NCBI RefSeq assembly: GCF_000292525.1 | Contig: NZ_AEYF01000002.1 | Span: 124,001-188,000 of the forward strand | Direction of reading: 5' to 3' | Length of the DNA stretch: 64,000 bases | Source of the DNA: Rhizobium sp. CCGE 510 | GTDB taxonomy: Bacteria > Pseudomonadota > Alphaproteobacteria > Rhizobiales > Rhizobiaceae | In this document: positions 41,603 to 50,226 of the stretch, piece by piece | Layout of the letters: every line of letters starts with the position of its first letter | How positions within the stretch are numbered: position 1 is the stretch's first letter | Notes under the pieces: generated by a model | The model's database searches: none | What the model saw: only the letters and a program-made list of their open reading frames with translations | Told to the model about the DNA's origin: nothing | Program-made: the position numbers and the translations under genes

Positions 41603-42508
41603 ATGATCGACAGACGCACCACCCTCAAAACGATCGCCGCAGCAGCTGCTGTCATGATCCCTCTCGCTACATCCGGTCTCGCACAGGAGAAGCCTCCCCT
41701 GTCATGGACGGCATTCAAGGCCAGCGAAGCAGGCTTCCTGCGCGCTCCGGTTCTGGTGACCGGGAAAACGGAAGCGATACTCATCGACTCGAGCTTCAGC
41801 TTCTCGGACGGCAAGGTCGTCGCCGATGCTATCAAGGCCAGCGGCAAGCACCTGACCACGATCTATATCACCACCAACGATCCCGACTACTATTTCGGTC
41901 TCGCACCGGTCCATCAGGCCTTTCCGGATGCTCGCATCCTCGCTGCTTCCGACACCGTCTCACTGATGCGGAAGAACGCCGAGGGCAAGATCAAGGCCTG
42001 GTCGCCTGTTTTGGGCGACAACGGTCCGAAGTCGGTCTCCGATCTGATTTTCCCGGAAGCGAGCGACATCAACACGCTGTCAGTCGATGGCGAAAAGCTC
42101 GAAATCGTCACCGCACCAGGCCTGAAAGATCGCGGTCGCTATATCTGGGTGCCGTCGCTCAGCGCTGTGTTCGGCGGCGTCCCAGTCTTCGGCGGCATGT
42201 ACCCCTGGGTCGCCGATCTTCCGACAGTCGAAGAACGAAAAGCCTGGCGCGCAGCACTTGACGACATCCTCGCCCGCAAGCCCAAGATCGTCGTACCGGG
42301 TCACGGCATCTCCACGTGGCCGACGGATGCTTCCAGCGTCAGCTACACGCGCGATTACCTGATCACATTTGACGCCGAGGCTACCAAGGCCGCAGACTCC
42401 AAGGCATTGATCGCAGCTATGAAGAAAATCTACCCCAACGATGCGATGCCGATTTCGCTGGAATTGGGTGCGAAAGTCGCCAAGGGCGAAATGACCTGGG
42501 GTCAGTGA
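41603..42508 (+). CDS. Exported metallo-beta-lactamase-fold protein with degenerate metal site
   Basis: 301 residues. Residues 1-28 (MIDRRTTLKTIAAAAAVMIP) look like a Tat signal. The MBL fold is recognisable, but the metal motif THxHxDHxxG reads TTNDPDYYFG (residues 90-99): Asp95 and Gly99 are kept while the histidines are replaced by Thr, Asp and Tyr. APGLKDRG replaces the usual PGHTPG. VPGHG near 235 is retained. It may be inactive, have a changed metal site, or act as a binding protein. 120 bp after the NAD(P)-binding gene, probably same operon. Confidence 0.8.
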   Translation: MIDRRTTLKTIAAAAAVMIPLATSGLAQEKPPLSWTAFKASEAGFLRAPVLVTGKTEAILIDSSFSFSDGKVVADAIKASGKHLTTIYITTNDPDYYFGLAPVHQAFPDARILAASDTVSLMRKNAEGKIKAWSPVLGDNGPKSVSDLIFPEASDINTLSVDGEKLEIVTAPGLKDRGRYIWVPSLSAVFGGVPVFGGMYPWVADLPTVEERKAWRAALDDILARKPKIVVPGHGISTWPTDASSVSYTRDYLITFDAEATKAADSKALIAAMKKIYPNDAMPISLELGAKVAKGEMTWGQ

Positions 42509-42558
42509 GAAGAGCGGCAAAACCCGCGGCTAGATCCAGGCCGCGAGTCCGTCCGCCC

Positions 42559-43194
42559 TCAGGCACTTTTCCAACCCTCCCAGAGGCTGAAGGCGGAGAC
42601 CGCAACCAGCAGCAGTCCGGCGAAGCGGCCGACAAAGGCCGTGACGTCAGGATTTGCAACGAGCAGGTCGCGGCTGCGGCCGGCCGTCATCGCCAGCGTG
42701 CCGTAGATGGCGAATTGGGTGGCAACTGTCATGGCGCCCATGATCAGCCCCTGCATCCAGACCGGGCCGTATTCCGGCTTGAGGAACTGCGGATAGACGG
42801 CGAACATGAAAATATAGGCCTTCGGATTCACGAGACAGGTGACTGCACCCTGGCGGAAGGCGCGCCAGCCGGAGCGTGCCGTTCCCGGCCCGACCGCCTC
42901 GACGGTGATCGAACTGCGGATGAGCGAAATGCCGATCCAGATCATATAGGCGACGCCGGCAACAAGCAGCACGTTGAAAAGCTGCGGCAGCATGGTGACG
43001 AGCACGCCGACGCCGGCCGCGCCATAGGCCGAATGCACGGCGCCGCCGGCCATGATGCCGCCGGTTGCCGCGAGCCCCCGTCTGACGCCGCCGGTCAGCG
43101 AATTGGCGAGCACGAAGAGCATGTCCATGCCCGGCACGATGATGATGCCGAAGAGAAGGATGAAGAAAAGCCAGAGGTTTTCGTGGTAGTTCAT
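42559..43194 (-). CDS. LysE/RhtB family amino-acid exporter
   Basis: 211 residues, six predicted membrane spans. The family start FGIIIVPGMDMLFVLANSLTGGVRRGLAATGGIMAG and GAVTCLVNPKAYIFMFAVYPQFL are characteristic. Such proteins export amino acids (homoserine, threonine, lysine and others) out of the cytoplasm. The divergent WYL-type regulator and the operator between them suggest specific induction. Confidence 0.92.
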   Translation of the reverse strand: MNYHENLWLFFILLFGIIIVPGMDMLFVLANSLTGGVRRGLAATGGIMAGGAVHSAYGAAGVGVLVTMLPQLFNVLLVAGVAYMIWIGISLIRSSITVEAVGPGTARSGWRAFRQGAVTCLVNPKAYIFMFAVYPQFLKPEYGPVWMQGLIMGAMTVATQFAIYGTLAMTAGRSRDLLVANPDVTAFVGRFAGLLLVAVSAFSLWEGWKSA

Positions 43195-43280
43195 GTCAGT
43201 TACCGCCTTGAGTTCTGCGGGTCGTTTTAAGAGACCCTGATTGATTTCAATCCGATAGGCGGCTCTATACGCAGACCCAA

Positions 43281-43298
43281 CTGACAGTGTATTGTCAG
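43281..43298. promoter_or_regulatory. Inverted repeat between lysE-type and WYL regulator genes
   Basis: CTGACA-N6-TGTCAG, perfect 6-bp arms, 25 bp upstream of the regulator's start and 87 bp from the exporter's. A likely operator for the adjacent YafY-type regulator. Confidence 0.6.
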
Positions 43299-43322
43299 GA
43301 GCGTGGACGACGGAGGCAGGAA

Positions 43323-44015
43323 ATGCGCAAGGCCTCGCGGCTTTTCGAGATCATTCAGATCCTGAGGCTCGCCAGAAAACCGATGACGGCGGCTGTGATG
43401 GCCGAGACGCTCGAGGTGACCGTGCGTTCGATCTATCGCGACATCGCAGCCCTTCAGGCGATGCGGGTGCCGATCGAGGGCGGGCGCGGCATCGGCTATA
43501 TCATGCGGCCGGGCTTCGACCTTCCGCCGCTGATGTTCTCGATCGAAGAGATGGAAGCAATCGTGCTGTCGCTGGCGCTGCTCGAACGAACGGCTGACGA
43601 GGAGCTGAAGCAGGCCGCGCGCCGGGTCAACCGGAAGATATCAGGCGCCGTGCCGGCGCCGCTGCGCCAGGCGATGGACAGCAAGGCGCTCTATGCCTGG
43701 GGCTCGACCGCGCAGCCGGCGGGCTTCGACCTTGCGATCGTTCGCCGGGCGATCCGTGACGAGCGCAAGCTGATGCTCGGCTACCGCGACGAGGGCGGCC
43801 GGGAGAGCGAACGGACGATCCAGCCGATCGCGCTGATCTATTATTCGCAGACCGCCAATATCGTCGCCTGGTGCGAGCTGCGTCAGGCTATCCGCAATTT
43901 CCGCAGCGACCGGGTGGAGCGCTGCGCGGCCGGCGAAGATTTCTTCAAGGGCGACGGCGACAGGCTGCGGGAGTTGTGGACCAGCGGCTGGACGGAGAAG
44001 GCTGTGTCGGCGTGA
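43323..44015 (+). CDS. YafY-type transcriptional regulator (HTH_11 + WYL domain)
   Basis: 230 residues from the ATG at 43323 with CGGAGG upstream; an earlier in-frame start at 43287 lies in the operator. HTH at 1-60 (FEIIQILRLARKPMTAAVMAETLEVTVRSIYRDIAALQ), then a WYL domain at about 135-205 ending in RNFRSDRVERC. WYL domains bind small ligands or nucleic acids. It probably represses the divergent LysE-type exporter and itself. Confidence 0.9.
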   Translation: MRKASRLFEIIQILRLARKPMTAAVMAETLEVTVRSIYRDIAALQAMRVPIEGGRGIGYIMRPGFDLPPLMFSIEEMEAIVLSLALLERTADEELKQAARRVNRKISGAVPAPLRQAMDSKALYAWGSTAQPAGFDLAIVRRAIRDERKLMLGYRDEGGRESERTIQPIALIYYSQTANIVAWCELRQAIRNFRSDRVERCAAGEDFFKGDGDRLRELWTSGWTEKAVSA

Positions 44016-44049
44016 GAAATGCGAAATAGGTGCCATACGAGATCGCCGC

Positions 44050-44194
44050 CGCCCCTCATCCGGCTGCCGCCACCTTCTCCCCGCACACGGGGCGAAGGGG
44101 GCAAGTAGCAACCTCTCCGTCCCTCGCCAACGTCTCGCAAGGCACGTCCCCTCTCCCCGTTTTTTACGGGGAGAGGGTTAGGGTGAGGGGCAGC
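44050..44194. repeat. RIME-like intergenic mosaic repeat (family A)
   Basis: Same two-hairpin plan as 34091-34235, with TCTCCCCG-caca-CGGGGCGAAGG first and CCTCTCCCCG...CGGGGAGAGG second, ending AGGGTGAGGGGCAGCC. Both copies share GAGATCGCCGCC at the left boundary. It lies between convergent genes. Confidence 0.9.
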
Positions 44195-44229
44195 CATCCC
44201 CACGAACCGGGCGTGCGAACTGTCACAGC

Positions 44230-45075
44230 CTAATAAACCAGCGTCCGGCTCTCCTCGCGGCCGAAGCCGCGGATTTCGATTCGGTCGGGGTGAAGCTCGA
44301 CGATGGCAAAGGCGTTTTCGGTTTCGGTGTCGACCACGCCCTTGAAATTGACGAAGTGGCAGGTGCCGGCCTTGCCGTAATTGCCGACGTGGTCGTGGCC
44401 GTTGAGATAGGCGACGACATTGCCCTGCGAGGCAAGCAGCTCGACGATGCGCTCGCTGTCCCACATGCCGTGCTCGCTGGGCGGATGCACGGGATAGTGA
44501 TTCATGACGATCACCTTTTCGCCGGCCTCACTCGCTTTGGCGATCTCGTCTCCGAGCCAGGCGAACTGCTCGTCGCTCAGCGCGGCATTCCAACGATGGG
44601 CATTCGCCGCACCCTTGGCCTCCAGCTCGGCCAGCATTTGCGCGGCCAGCGCCCGATGCGGATGGCCTTCGGGCGGCGCGAAGGTGCTGACCTCGTTGCC
44701 GTCGAGCACGATGAAGCGCCAGCCGTGGCGCGAGAAGCTATAATAGGGCGACGGCATGCCGAGACGGGCGGCGATTTCGGAAAGATGCCCCGGAGACACC
44801 GAGAAATCGTGATTGCCGAGCAGGAAGAGCGCCTCGTGCCTCAGCTTCCCATAGACCGGCAGGATATCGTCGAAGCTTGCGAAGCTGCGGTCGATGACGT
44901 CGCCGAGCGTCATGGCGAAGTTCAACTCCTCGCCGTTGAAGACCTCGATCGCCTCGGCGACCTTAGCGAGGCTGTTGGCGTAATAGCGGTCCATGGACGC
45001 ATGCGGAGGGATTGCCGCATATTGCGGGTCGGCGATGATGCCGAAGCGAAACGGGGAAGAAGGGGCTGAAGACAT
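44230..45075 (-). CDS. Metallophosphoesterase, ADP-ribose/CDP-alcohol pyrophosphatase (ADPRibase-Mn) like
   Basis: 281 residues. Dinuclear-metal motifs in order: FGIIADPQYA (DxQ in place of the usual DxH), GDVIDR, LGNHDF, MNHYPVHPPS and NGHDHVGNYG. The IADPQYA variant with Gln is the mark of the manganese-dependent ADP-ribose/CDP-alcohol diphosphatases (ADPRM family), otherwise known mainly from eukaryotes and some bacteria. It probably hydrolyses ADP-ribose or CDP-choline-type compounds in the cytoplasm. No signal peptide. Confidence 0.83.
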   Translation of the reverse strand: MSSAPSSPFRFGIIADPQYAAIPPHASMDRYYANSLAKVAEAIEVFNGEELNFAMTLGDVIDRSFASFDDILPVYGKLRHEALFLLGNHDFSVSPGHLSEIAARLGMPSPYYSFSRHGWRFIVLDGNEVSTFAPPEGHPHRALAAQMLAELEAKGAANAHRWNAALSDEQFAWLGDEIAKASEAGEKVIVMNHYPVHPPSEHGMWDSERIVELLASQGNVVAYLNGHDHVGNYGKAGTCHFVNFKGVVDTETENAFAIVELHPDRIEIRGFGREESRTLVY

Positions 45076-45123
45076 GGGGCGTGATTAGGAGTGGCCGATG
45101 ACAGGGATGTGACGGCTTGTCTA

Positions 45124-45159
45124 TCAAAACGAAACACCCGGCGTTTAAGGCGCCGGGTG
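45124..45159 (-). terminator. Rho-independent terminator of sodB
   Basis: On the minus strand CACCCGGCG / CGCCGGGTG (45151-45159 and 45135-45143) with a 7-nt loop, followed by TTTCGTTTTG. It lies 56 bp after the sodB stop codon, upstream of the phosphoesterase gene. Confidence 0.88.
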
Positions 45160-45214
45160 CCAAATTCGAAAAGGCCGACTGACATCGCCGCCCCGGGGGC
45201 TGCGAGCCTGGTGC

Positions 45215-45817
45215 TTACTTCGTGGCTGCTTCGTAGCGTTCCAGGACGTAGTCCCAGTTGATCAGGCTATCGACGAAGGCCTCGAGATATTTCGGGCGGG
45301 CGTTGCGATAGTCGATGTAGTAGGAGTGTTCCCAGACGTCGACGCCGAGGATCGGGGTGGCGCCGTGAACCAGCGGATTTTCGCCGTTCGGGGTCTTGGA
45401 GATTTCGAGCTTGCCGTTCTTGACGGAAACCCAGGCCCAGCCGGAGCCGAACTGGGTGGCGCCGGCAGTGGCGAAATCGGCCTTGAACTTGTCGTAGCCG
45501 CCGAGATCGGACGTAAAGGCCGCTTCGAGCTTGCCCGGCAGCTTGTTGCCGCCGCCGCCCTTCTTCATCCACTTCCAGAAATGGATGTGGTTGTAGTGCT
45601 GGGCAGCGTTGTTGAAGAGGCCGGCATTGGTGCCGAACGACTTCTTCACGACGTCTTCGAGCGAGAGATCCGAAAGACCGGCTTCGGCGGCAAGCTTGTT
45701 GCCGTTGTCGACATAGGCCTTGTGGTGCTTGTCGTGGTGAAACTCCAGCGTTTCCTTCGACATGAAGGGAGCAAGCGCTTCGTAGTCATAGGGAAGTTCA
45801 GGCAATTCGAAAGCCAT
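45215..45817 (-). CDS. sodB: Iron (Fe/Mn) superoxide dismutase
   Basis: 200 residues, standard length. Metal ligands: His27 (LEFHHDKHHKAYV), His near 74 (NNAAQHYNHIHFW), Asp and His in VDVWEHSYYIDY. GGGGNKLPGKL and GSGWAWVSV are family stretches. It dismutates superoxide in the cytoplasm. The terminator at 45124-45159 ends its transcript; it appears monocistronic. Metal choice (Fe or Mn) is not certain from sequence alone. Confidence 0.95.
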   Translation of the reverse strand: MAFELPELPYDYEALAPFMSKETLEFHHDKHHKAYVDNGNKLAAEAGLSDLSLEDVVKKSFGTNAGLFNNAAQHYNHIHFWKWMKKGGGGNKLPGKLEAAFTSDLGGYDKFKADFATAGATQFGSGWAWVSVKNGKLEISKTPNGENPLVHGATPILGVDVWEHSYYIDYRNARPKYLEAFVDSLINWDYVLERYEAATK

Positions 45818-46027
45818 ATCAGATCTCCTCTTGCAATAGATTGCGTCATCGGCAGGTGAGGCGGAACATAGGAGGGGAAAGGGGGAGAGGCAACCGGCGA
45901 AATATCAAAAAACGTTCCGTCGGAGGAAAATTTGCCTCAGTTGCCGGGCAGGAATCGCGCCTGCAAATTGCCTGGGACGCCCGCCTCGAAACCGCCTCCC
46001 CGCGACAGAGATTAACGGAGACCCGAT

Positions 46028-46354
46028 ATGAACAGGAATATAATCCAGCCGCTCGCCATTGCCGCGCTTCTTTGCCTCACAGGTGCGGCGCATGCCTCCT
46101 CCGATGACGCCTGGAAGCAGTTGGCTGCCGATGTGGAGGCCAAGTGCAAGAAGGCGGCTATCGGCATCGAGAAGCCGAATGCCACCGTTGATCCCTTCGG
46201 CACTTCACATTACGGGCTTGCCCTGCTGAGGGGAAAACCGAAGGGCGCCAAGGGGCTGATCGCCCAGATCTGCGTCTACGACAAGCAGAAGAAAACCGTC
46301 GAGATCGGCAGCGAGCTGGACGCCAAAACGCTTGGGCTCGTGCCGGCAAAATAG
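46028..46354 (+). CDS. Small secreted hypothetical protein
   Basis: 108 residues from the ATG at 46028 with ACGGAGAC upstream. Signal peptide 1-23 (PLAIAALLCLTGAAHA). The mature 85 residues have two cysteines (AKCKKA and AQICVYDK), probably a disulfide, and an alternating pattern ending VEIGSELDAKTLGLVPAK. I recognise no domain. A periplasmic location is likely. Confidence 0.75.
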   Translation: MNRNIIQPLAIAALLCLTGAAHASSDDAWKQLAADVEAKCKKAAIGIEKPNATVDPFGTSHYGLALLRGKPKGAKGLIAQICVYDKQKKTVEIGSELDAKTLGLVPAK

Positions 46355-46461
46355 GCGGCCGCGGCGTGGCCTGCCTGGCGACTTTGTGCCTTCGGTCACA
46401 TTCCGAGCGGAACCGGAGCCTACCCTTAGGAGTTGAGGACTGGGCTTTAGGGAGGTGCGGC

Positions 46462-47115
46462 ATGTCAGAGCTTCGCAACAGCGCGGAAGATCAACAGAAA
46501 ATCTATCAGCGCTGGGCGCCGGTATATGACCGCGTCTATCGCGGCATTCTCCGCGATGGCCACAGCAAGCTTTCGGCGCTTGCTGCTGCGGCCGGCACCG
46601 ATATTCTGGAGGTCGGCGTCGGCACCGGCCTGACGCTTGGGCACTATCCCGGTCGCTGCCGGGTGACCGGCATCGACATTTCCGAACATATGATCGCCCG
46701 GGCCCGCGAAAAGGCGAAACGCGAGGATCTGCAGCACGTGCAGGCGCTTGAGGTGATGGACGCGCATGCGCTGATCTTTGCCGACCGATCTTTCGACGCG
46801 GTTTGCCTGCCTTTCGTCATCACGCTGATCCCCGAGCCCGAGCGGGCGCTCGACGAATGCGCCCGGGTGCTGCGGCCGGGCGGCGAAATCATCCTGGCCA
46901 GCAAGCTTGGCGACGGCGCCGGTCTGCAAGGCGCGATCGAGGCGGCGGTGGCGCCGCTGGTGCGTCACATCGGCTGGTCCTCCGCCTTCCGCATCCACCG
47001 CATCCTCGCGTGGGCCGAGCGGCGCGGCGATTTTTCCGCCGTCGAAATCCTGCCGGTCTTTCCGAACGGCTTCTTCAAGATCGTCCGGCTGAAGCAGCGC
47101 GGACTTTCCGGCTGA
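46462..47115 (+). CDS. Class I SAM-dependent methyltransferase, PmtA-like
   Basis: 217 residues from the ATG at 46462 with GGGAGG upstream. Motif I DILEVGVGTGLTLGHYP (about 48-64), motif post-I VTGIDISEHM, and the Methyltransf_11 core DRSFDAVCLPFVITLIPEPERALDECARVLRPGGEIIL. The start YQRWAPVYDRVYRGILRDG matches the Rhodobacter-type phosphatidylethanolamine N-methyltransferase and related ubiE-like enzymes. Lipid methylation at the membrane is plausible, but specificity is uncertain. Confidence 0.82.
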   Translation: MSELRNSAEDQQKIYQRWAPVYDRVYRGILRDGHSKLSALAAAAGTDILEVGVGTGLTLGHYPGRCRVTGIDISEHMIARAREKAKREDLQHVQALEVMDAHALIFADRSFDAVCLPFVITLIPEPERALDECARVLRPGGEIILASKLGDGAGLQGAIEAAVAPLVRHIGWSSAFRIHRILAWAERRGDFSAVEILPVFPNGFFKIVRLKQRGLSG

Positions 47116-47174
47116 TACCAATCTTTTTTTCTGCGTCGCGGATTCTGATGCTACCGTTCGCCTGAGGGGACCGC

Positions 47175-47906
47175 ATGACATCGGATATTTTCGTCTTCAT
47201 CGTGGTGGGCTTCTGCGCGCAGATCGTCGATGGGGCGCTCGGCATGGCCTTCGGCGTGCTGTCGACGACGAGCCTTCTGGCCTTCGGGGTGCCGGCGGTC
47301 AATGCCAGCGCCATGACGCATGTGGCTGAGATGTTTACCACGGCCGCGTCGGGCATTTCGCATGTCTATCATCGCAATGTCGACTGGCGCCTGGTGGCGC
47401 GGCTGGCACCGGCCGGCATGATCGGCGGTGCGATCGGCGCCTATCTGCTGGCCAATATCGACGGCAAGGTCATTGCGCCGTTCGTGTCGGCCTATCTGGT
47501 CGCGATCGGCTTGTTGATCTTCTACAAAGCGTTTCGGCCACCGGCCAAGCGCGAGGTGCGCGACTGGGCGGTGCCGCCGGTCGGCTTTTGCGGCGGCGTG
47601 CTCGATGCGATCGGCGGCGGCGGGTGGGGACCTGTGGTCACCAGCACGCTGGTCGGCCGCGGCCACGACCTGAAACGGGTGATCGGCTCGACCAATTTCA
47701 CCGAATTCGCGGTGACGCTGACGATTTCGCTGACCTTCATCCTGACGCTCGGCTGGTCGGAGCTCAATTCGGCGATCGGCCTGATCATCGGCGGCGTCAT
47801 TGCCGCCCCCTTTGGCGCCATTCTCGTCAAGCGGCTGCCGGTACGGCCGCTGATGGTGGCAGTCTCGATGGTCATCATCGTCACCTCGGCAATCCGGATC
47901 CTGTAA
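47175..47906 (+). CDS. TSUP family (TauE/SafE) sulfite exporter-like protein
   Basis: 243 residues, about 7-8 membrane spans. Repeated family motif: FCAQIVDGALGMAFGVLSTTSLLAFGV near the N-terminus and VGFCGGVLDAIGGGGWGPVVTSTLV in the second half, with IGSTNFTEFAVTL. TSUP proteins move sulfite, sulfoacetate or related C-S compounds across the inner membrane; substrate unknown here. It starts 60 bp after the methyltransferase. Confidence 0.9.
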   Translation: MTSDIFVFIVVGFCAQIVDGALGMAFGVLSTTSLLAFGVPAVNASAMTHVAEMFTTAASGISHVYHRNVDWRLVARLAPAGMIGGAIGAYLLANIDGKVIAPFVSAYLVAIGLLIFYKAFRPPAKREVRDWAVPPVGFCGGVLDAIGGGGWGPVVTSTLVGRGHDLKRVIGSTNFTEFAVTLTISLTFILTLGWSELNSAIGLIIGGVIAAPFGAILVKRLPVRPLMVAVSMVIIVTSAIRIL

Positions 47907-47922
47907 ACCGGGCCAGCCGCGA

Positions 47923-48264
47923 TCAGAGATTGCGGCCGAAATAGACTTCCACGGAGACGATCTTGTCGCGGCGGAAATGAAGGCTTTCCATGTTGCAGAA
48001 GCTGCCGCCATCGCGTTTTTCGGCACGGTAGCGAACAACCGCTTCGTCTCCGTCGATCGCCAGGAACTCGATGTGGATATCGCGAAAGAACGGCTCCTTC
48101 GGCCAGCAGCGCTCGAAATAAGTCGTCCGGTCGATATGATCGTCACGCGGACTGGAGAAGGTGAAATCCTGCGTCAGCATGGCGTCGACTTTATCCTTGC
48201 GGTCTTGCAGATAGGCGGCGTAGAGATCGCGGACGGTCTGTTGCCTCGTGCGCATATCGTTCAT
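47923..48264 (-). CDS. NTF2-like (SnoaL) family protein
   Basis: 113 residues from the ATG at 48264 with GGAGGATA upstream. A cone-shaped alpha+beta barrel fold is suggested by RDLYAAYLQDRKDKVDAMLTQDFTFSSPRDDHIDRTTYFERCW and the C-terminal beta strands (IHIEFLAIDGDEAVVRYRAEK, ESLHFRRDKIVSVEVYFGR). Family members bind small hydrophobic ligands or act as isomerases. The function here is unknown. Convergent with the TSUP gene. Confidence 0.83.
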   Translation of the reverse strand: MNDMRTRQQTVRDLYAAYLQDRKDKVDAMLTQDFTFSSPRDDHIDRTTYFERCWPKEPFFRDIHIEFLAIDGDEAVVRYRAEKRDGGSFCNMESLHFRRDKIVSVEVYFGRNL

Positions 48265-48376
48265 GGCACTATCCTCCGATTATCCGATTGCATATTGCAA
48301 TCAGTTATAACACTTTTACTTGAGATGATCCAGGTTGATGCGTAACTGCGCCCACGGGATCAATGCCGGGGCAGGA

Positions 48377-49645
48377 ATGACCGATACGCAACGGGACGCG
48401 GCAAACACCACGGGCTCGATCTACTGGAAGCGCAACCTTGCGATCTCCCTGATCGGCTCGTTCACGACGATCGTGGCGATGACGCTGTTGCTGCCCTTCC
48501 TGCCGCTCTATGTCGAGGAGCTCGGCGTCAAAGACCATGCGGCGATCGTGCAATGGTCTGGTATCGCCTATGGCGCCACCTTCCTGGCCGCGGCTCTCGT
48601 CGCGCCGATCTGGGGGCGGCTCGGCGATATTTACGGCCGCAAGCTGATGCTGGTGCGCGCCAGCCTCGGCATGACGCTGGCGATCTCGCTGATGGGCATG
48701 GCCGGCAATGTCTGGCAATTGGTGGCGCTGCGCCTCTTCGTCGGGCTTGCCGGCGGTTATGCCTCCGGCTCGATGGTGCTGGTGGCAACGCAGACGCCGA
48801 AAGACCGCTCGGCCTGGGCGCTCGGTGTACTCTCTTCCGGCATCATGGCCGGCAATCTCGTCGGGCCGCTGATTGGCGGGGCACTGCCGCCGATCATCGG
48901 CATCCGCGGCACGTTTCTGGCCGCCGGCGGCATGATCTTCCTCGCCTTTCTCGCCACGATCCTGCTGATCAAGGAGGAGAAGTCGCCGGCCCGCAAACAG
49001 GCGGCCAAGGCGAGCGGCGGCTGGAAATCCATCGGCGACAAACGGCCTGTCATCGCCATGCTGGCGACCGGTATGCTGTTGATGTTCGCCAATATGTCGA
49101 TCGAGCCGATCATTACCGTCTATGTCGCGCAGATCGTGCCGGTGGCAGACCAAGTGACGATGATCTCGGGCATCGTCATGTCGGCCGCTGCCCTCGGCAG
49201 CATTCTTTCCGCCTCGCGGCTCGGCAAGCTCGCCGACCGGATCGGCCATTGGCCGGTGATTTCAGGTACACTAGCCGTCGCCGGGCTGCTGCTGATCCCG
49301 CAGGCCTTCGTCGCCAGTTCCTGGCAGCTGATCGTCCTGCGCTTCCTGATGGGGTTGGCACTCGGCGGCCTCCTGCCCTGCATCGCCGCCGTCATCCGCC
49401 ACAGCGTGCCGGATAGCGGGGCCGGCAGCATTCTCGGGCTTTCCATCTCCTCGCAATATATCGGCCAAGTGGCCGGCCCTATCCTCGGCGGCTTTGTCGG
49501 CGGCCATATCGGCATGCCGGCGGTTTTCCTCGGCACCTCGGTGCTGCTTCTTGGCGGTGCTGCCTATGCCTGGCTGGTGCGGCCGGCCGAGACGAATCTT
49601 CAGTCAGCTTTGCCTGGCACTTCCGCAGATCAGCTCGACGCCTGA
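48377..49645 (+). CDS. MFS multidrug efflux transporter (DHA1 type)
   Basis: 422 residues from the ATG at 48377 (GGCAGGA close upstream); earlier in-frame ATGs at 48335/48338 are possible. Twelve membrane spans, with motif A GRLGDIYGRKLMLVRA and motif C-like GIMAGNLVGPLIGGALPPIIG. The central cytoplasmic loop is basic. It exports unknown small molecules. Its 3' end overlaps that of the convergent TetR gene by 42 bp, a possible target of the regulator. Confidence 0.9.
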   Translation: MTDTQRDAANTTGSIYWKRNLAISLIGSFTTIVAMTLLLPFLPLYVEELGVKDHAAIVQWSGIAYGATFLAAALVAPIWGRLGDIYGRKLMLVRASLGMTLAISLMGMAGNVWQLVALRLFVGLAGGYASGSMVLVATQTPKDRSAWALGVLSSGIMAGNLVGPLIGGALPPIIGIRGTFLAAGGMIFLAFLATILLIKEEKSPARKQAAKASGGWKSIGDKRPVIAMLATGMLLMFANMSIEPIITVYVAQIVPVADQVTMISGIVMSAAALGSILSASRLGKLADRIGHWPVISGTLAVAGLLLIPQAFVASSWQLIVLRFLMGLALGGLLPCIAAVIRHSVPDSGAGSILGLSISSQYIGQVAGPILGGFVGGHIGMPAVFLGTSVLLLGGAAYAWLVRPAETNLQSALPGTSADQLDA

Positions 49646-50224
49646 GCTGGCGATCTCTTCCAGCGTCTCGCGGCTGTCGCCGGCGCGGGCGCGAACGGCG
49701 AGCGAATGCATGACCGCAGAGGCGAGCATCGCCAGCATCTGCGGATCGGCGCCTTCGGCAAGCTCGCCGCTTTCGACGGCGAGGCGCATGCGCTTTTCGA
49801 TCGCGCCGTCGAAATCGCTGAGGCTGCGGCCAAGCACCTCGCGGACCCGCTCGTGCTCGACCGCCTCGACCGTCGCCGTGCCGATCAGGAGACAGCCGCG
49901 CGCGGCGATTTCACCATGCAGATACACCGCCAACGCGCCGGCGTAGACGCGGGCGAGATTGTCGCGCAGCTGAAGTGACGGATCGAGCGCCTCAGCCAGC
50001 GCATCCATGCCGTCTTGCCGATAACCCTCCAGCGTATCGAGATAGAGATCCTCCTTGTCGCCAAAGGCGCCATAGAGGCTCGGGCGGTTAAGCTTGGTCG
50101 CGGCACTCAGATTGTCGAGCGAGGCGGCGGCAAAGCCCCTGTCCCAGAAAACATCGCGGGCCTTGGCGAGCGCGGCCTTGGCGTCGAAGGCCCTTGGGCG
50201 GCCGCGCTTCTTCTCATCCTTCAT
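49604..50224 (-). CDS. TetR/AcrR family transcriptional regulator
   Basis: 206 residues. The N-terminus KKRGRPRAFDAKAALAKARDVFWDRGFAAASLDNLSAATKLNRPSLYGAFGDKEDLYLDTL is the AcrR-type HTH. The C-terminal domain is ligand-binding. A long inverted repeat lies between it and the divergent GST gene, so it probably regulates itself and the GST. It overlaps the 3' end of the MFS gene by 42 bp on the opposite strand. Confidence 0.92.
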   Translation of the reverse strand: MKDEKKRGRPRAFDAKAALAKARDVFWDRGFAAASLDNLSAATKLNRPSLYGAFGDKEDLYLDTLEGYRQDGMDALAEALDPSLQLRDNLARVYAGALAVYLHGEIAARGCLLIGTATVEAVEHERVREVLGRSLSDFDGAIEKRMRLAVESGELAEGADPQMLAMLASAVMHSLAVRARAGDSRETLEEIASSGVELICGSARQS

Positions 50225-50226
50225 AT

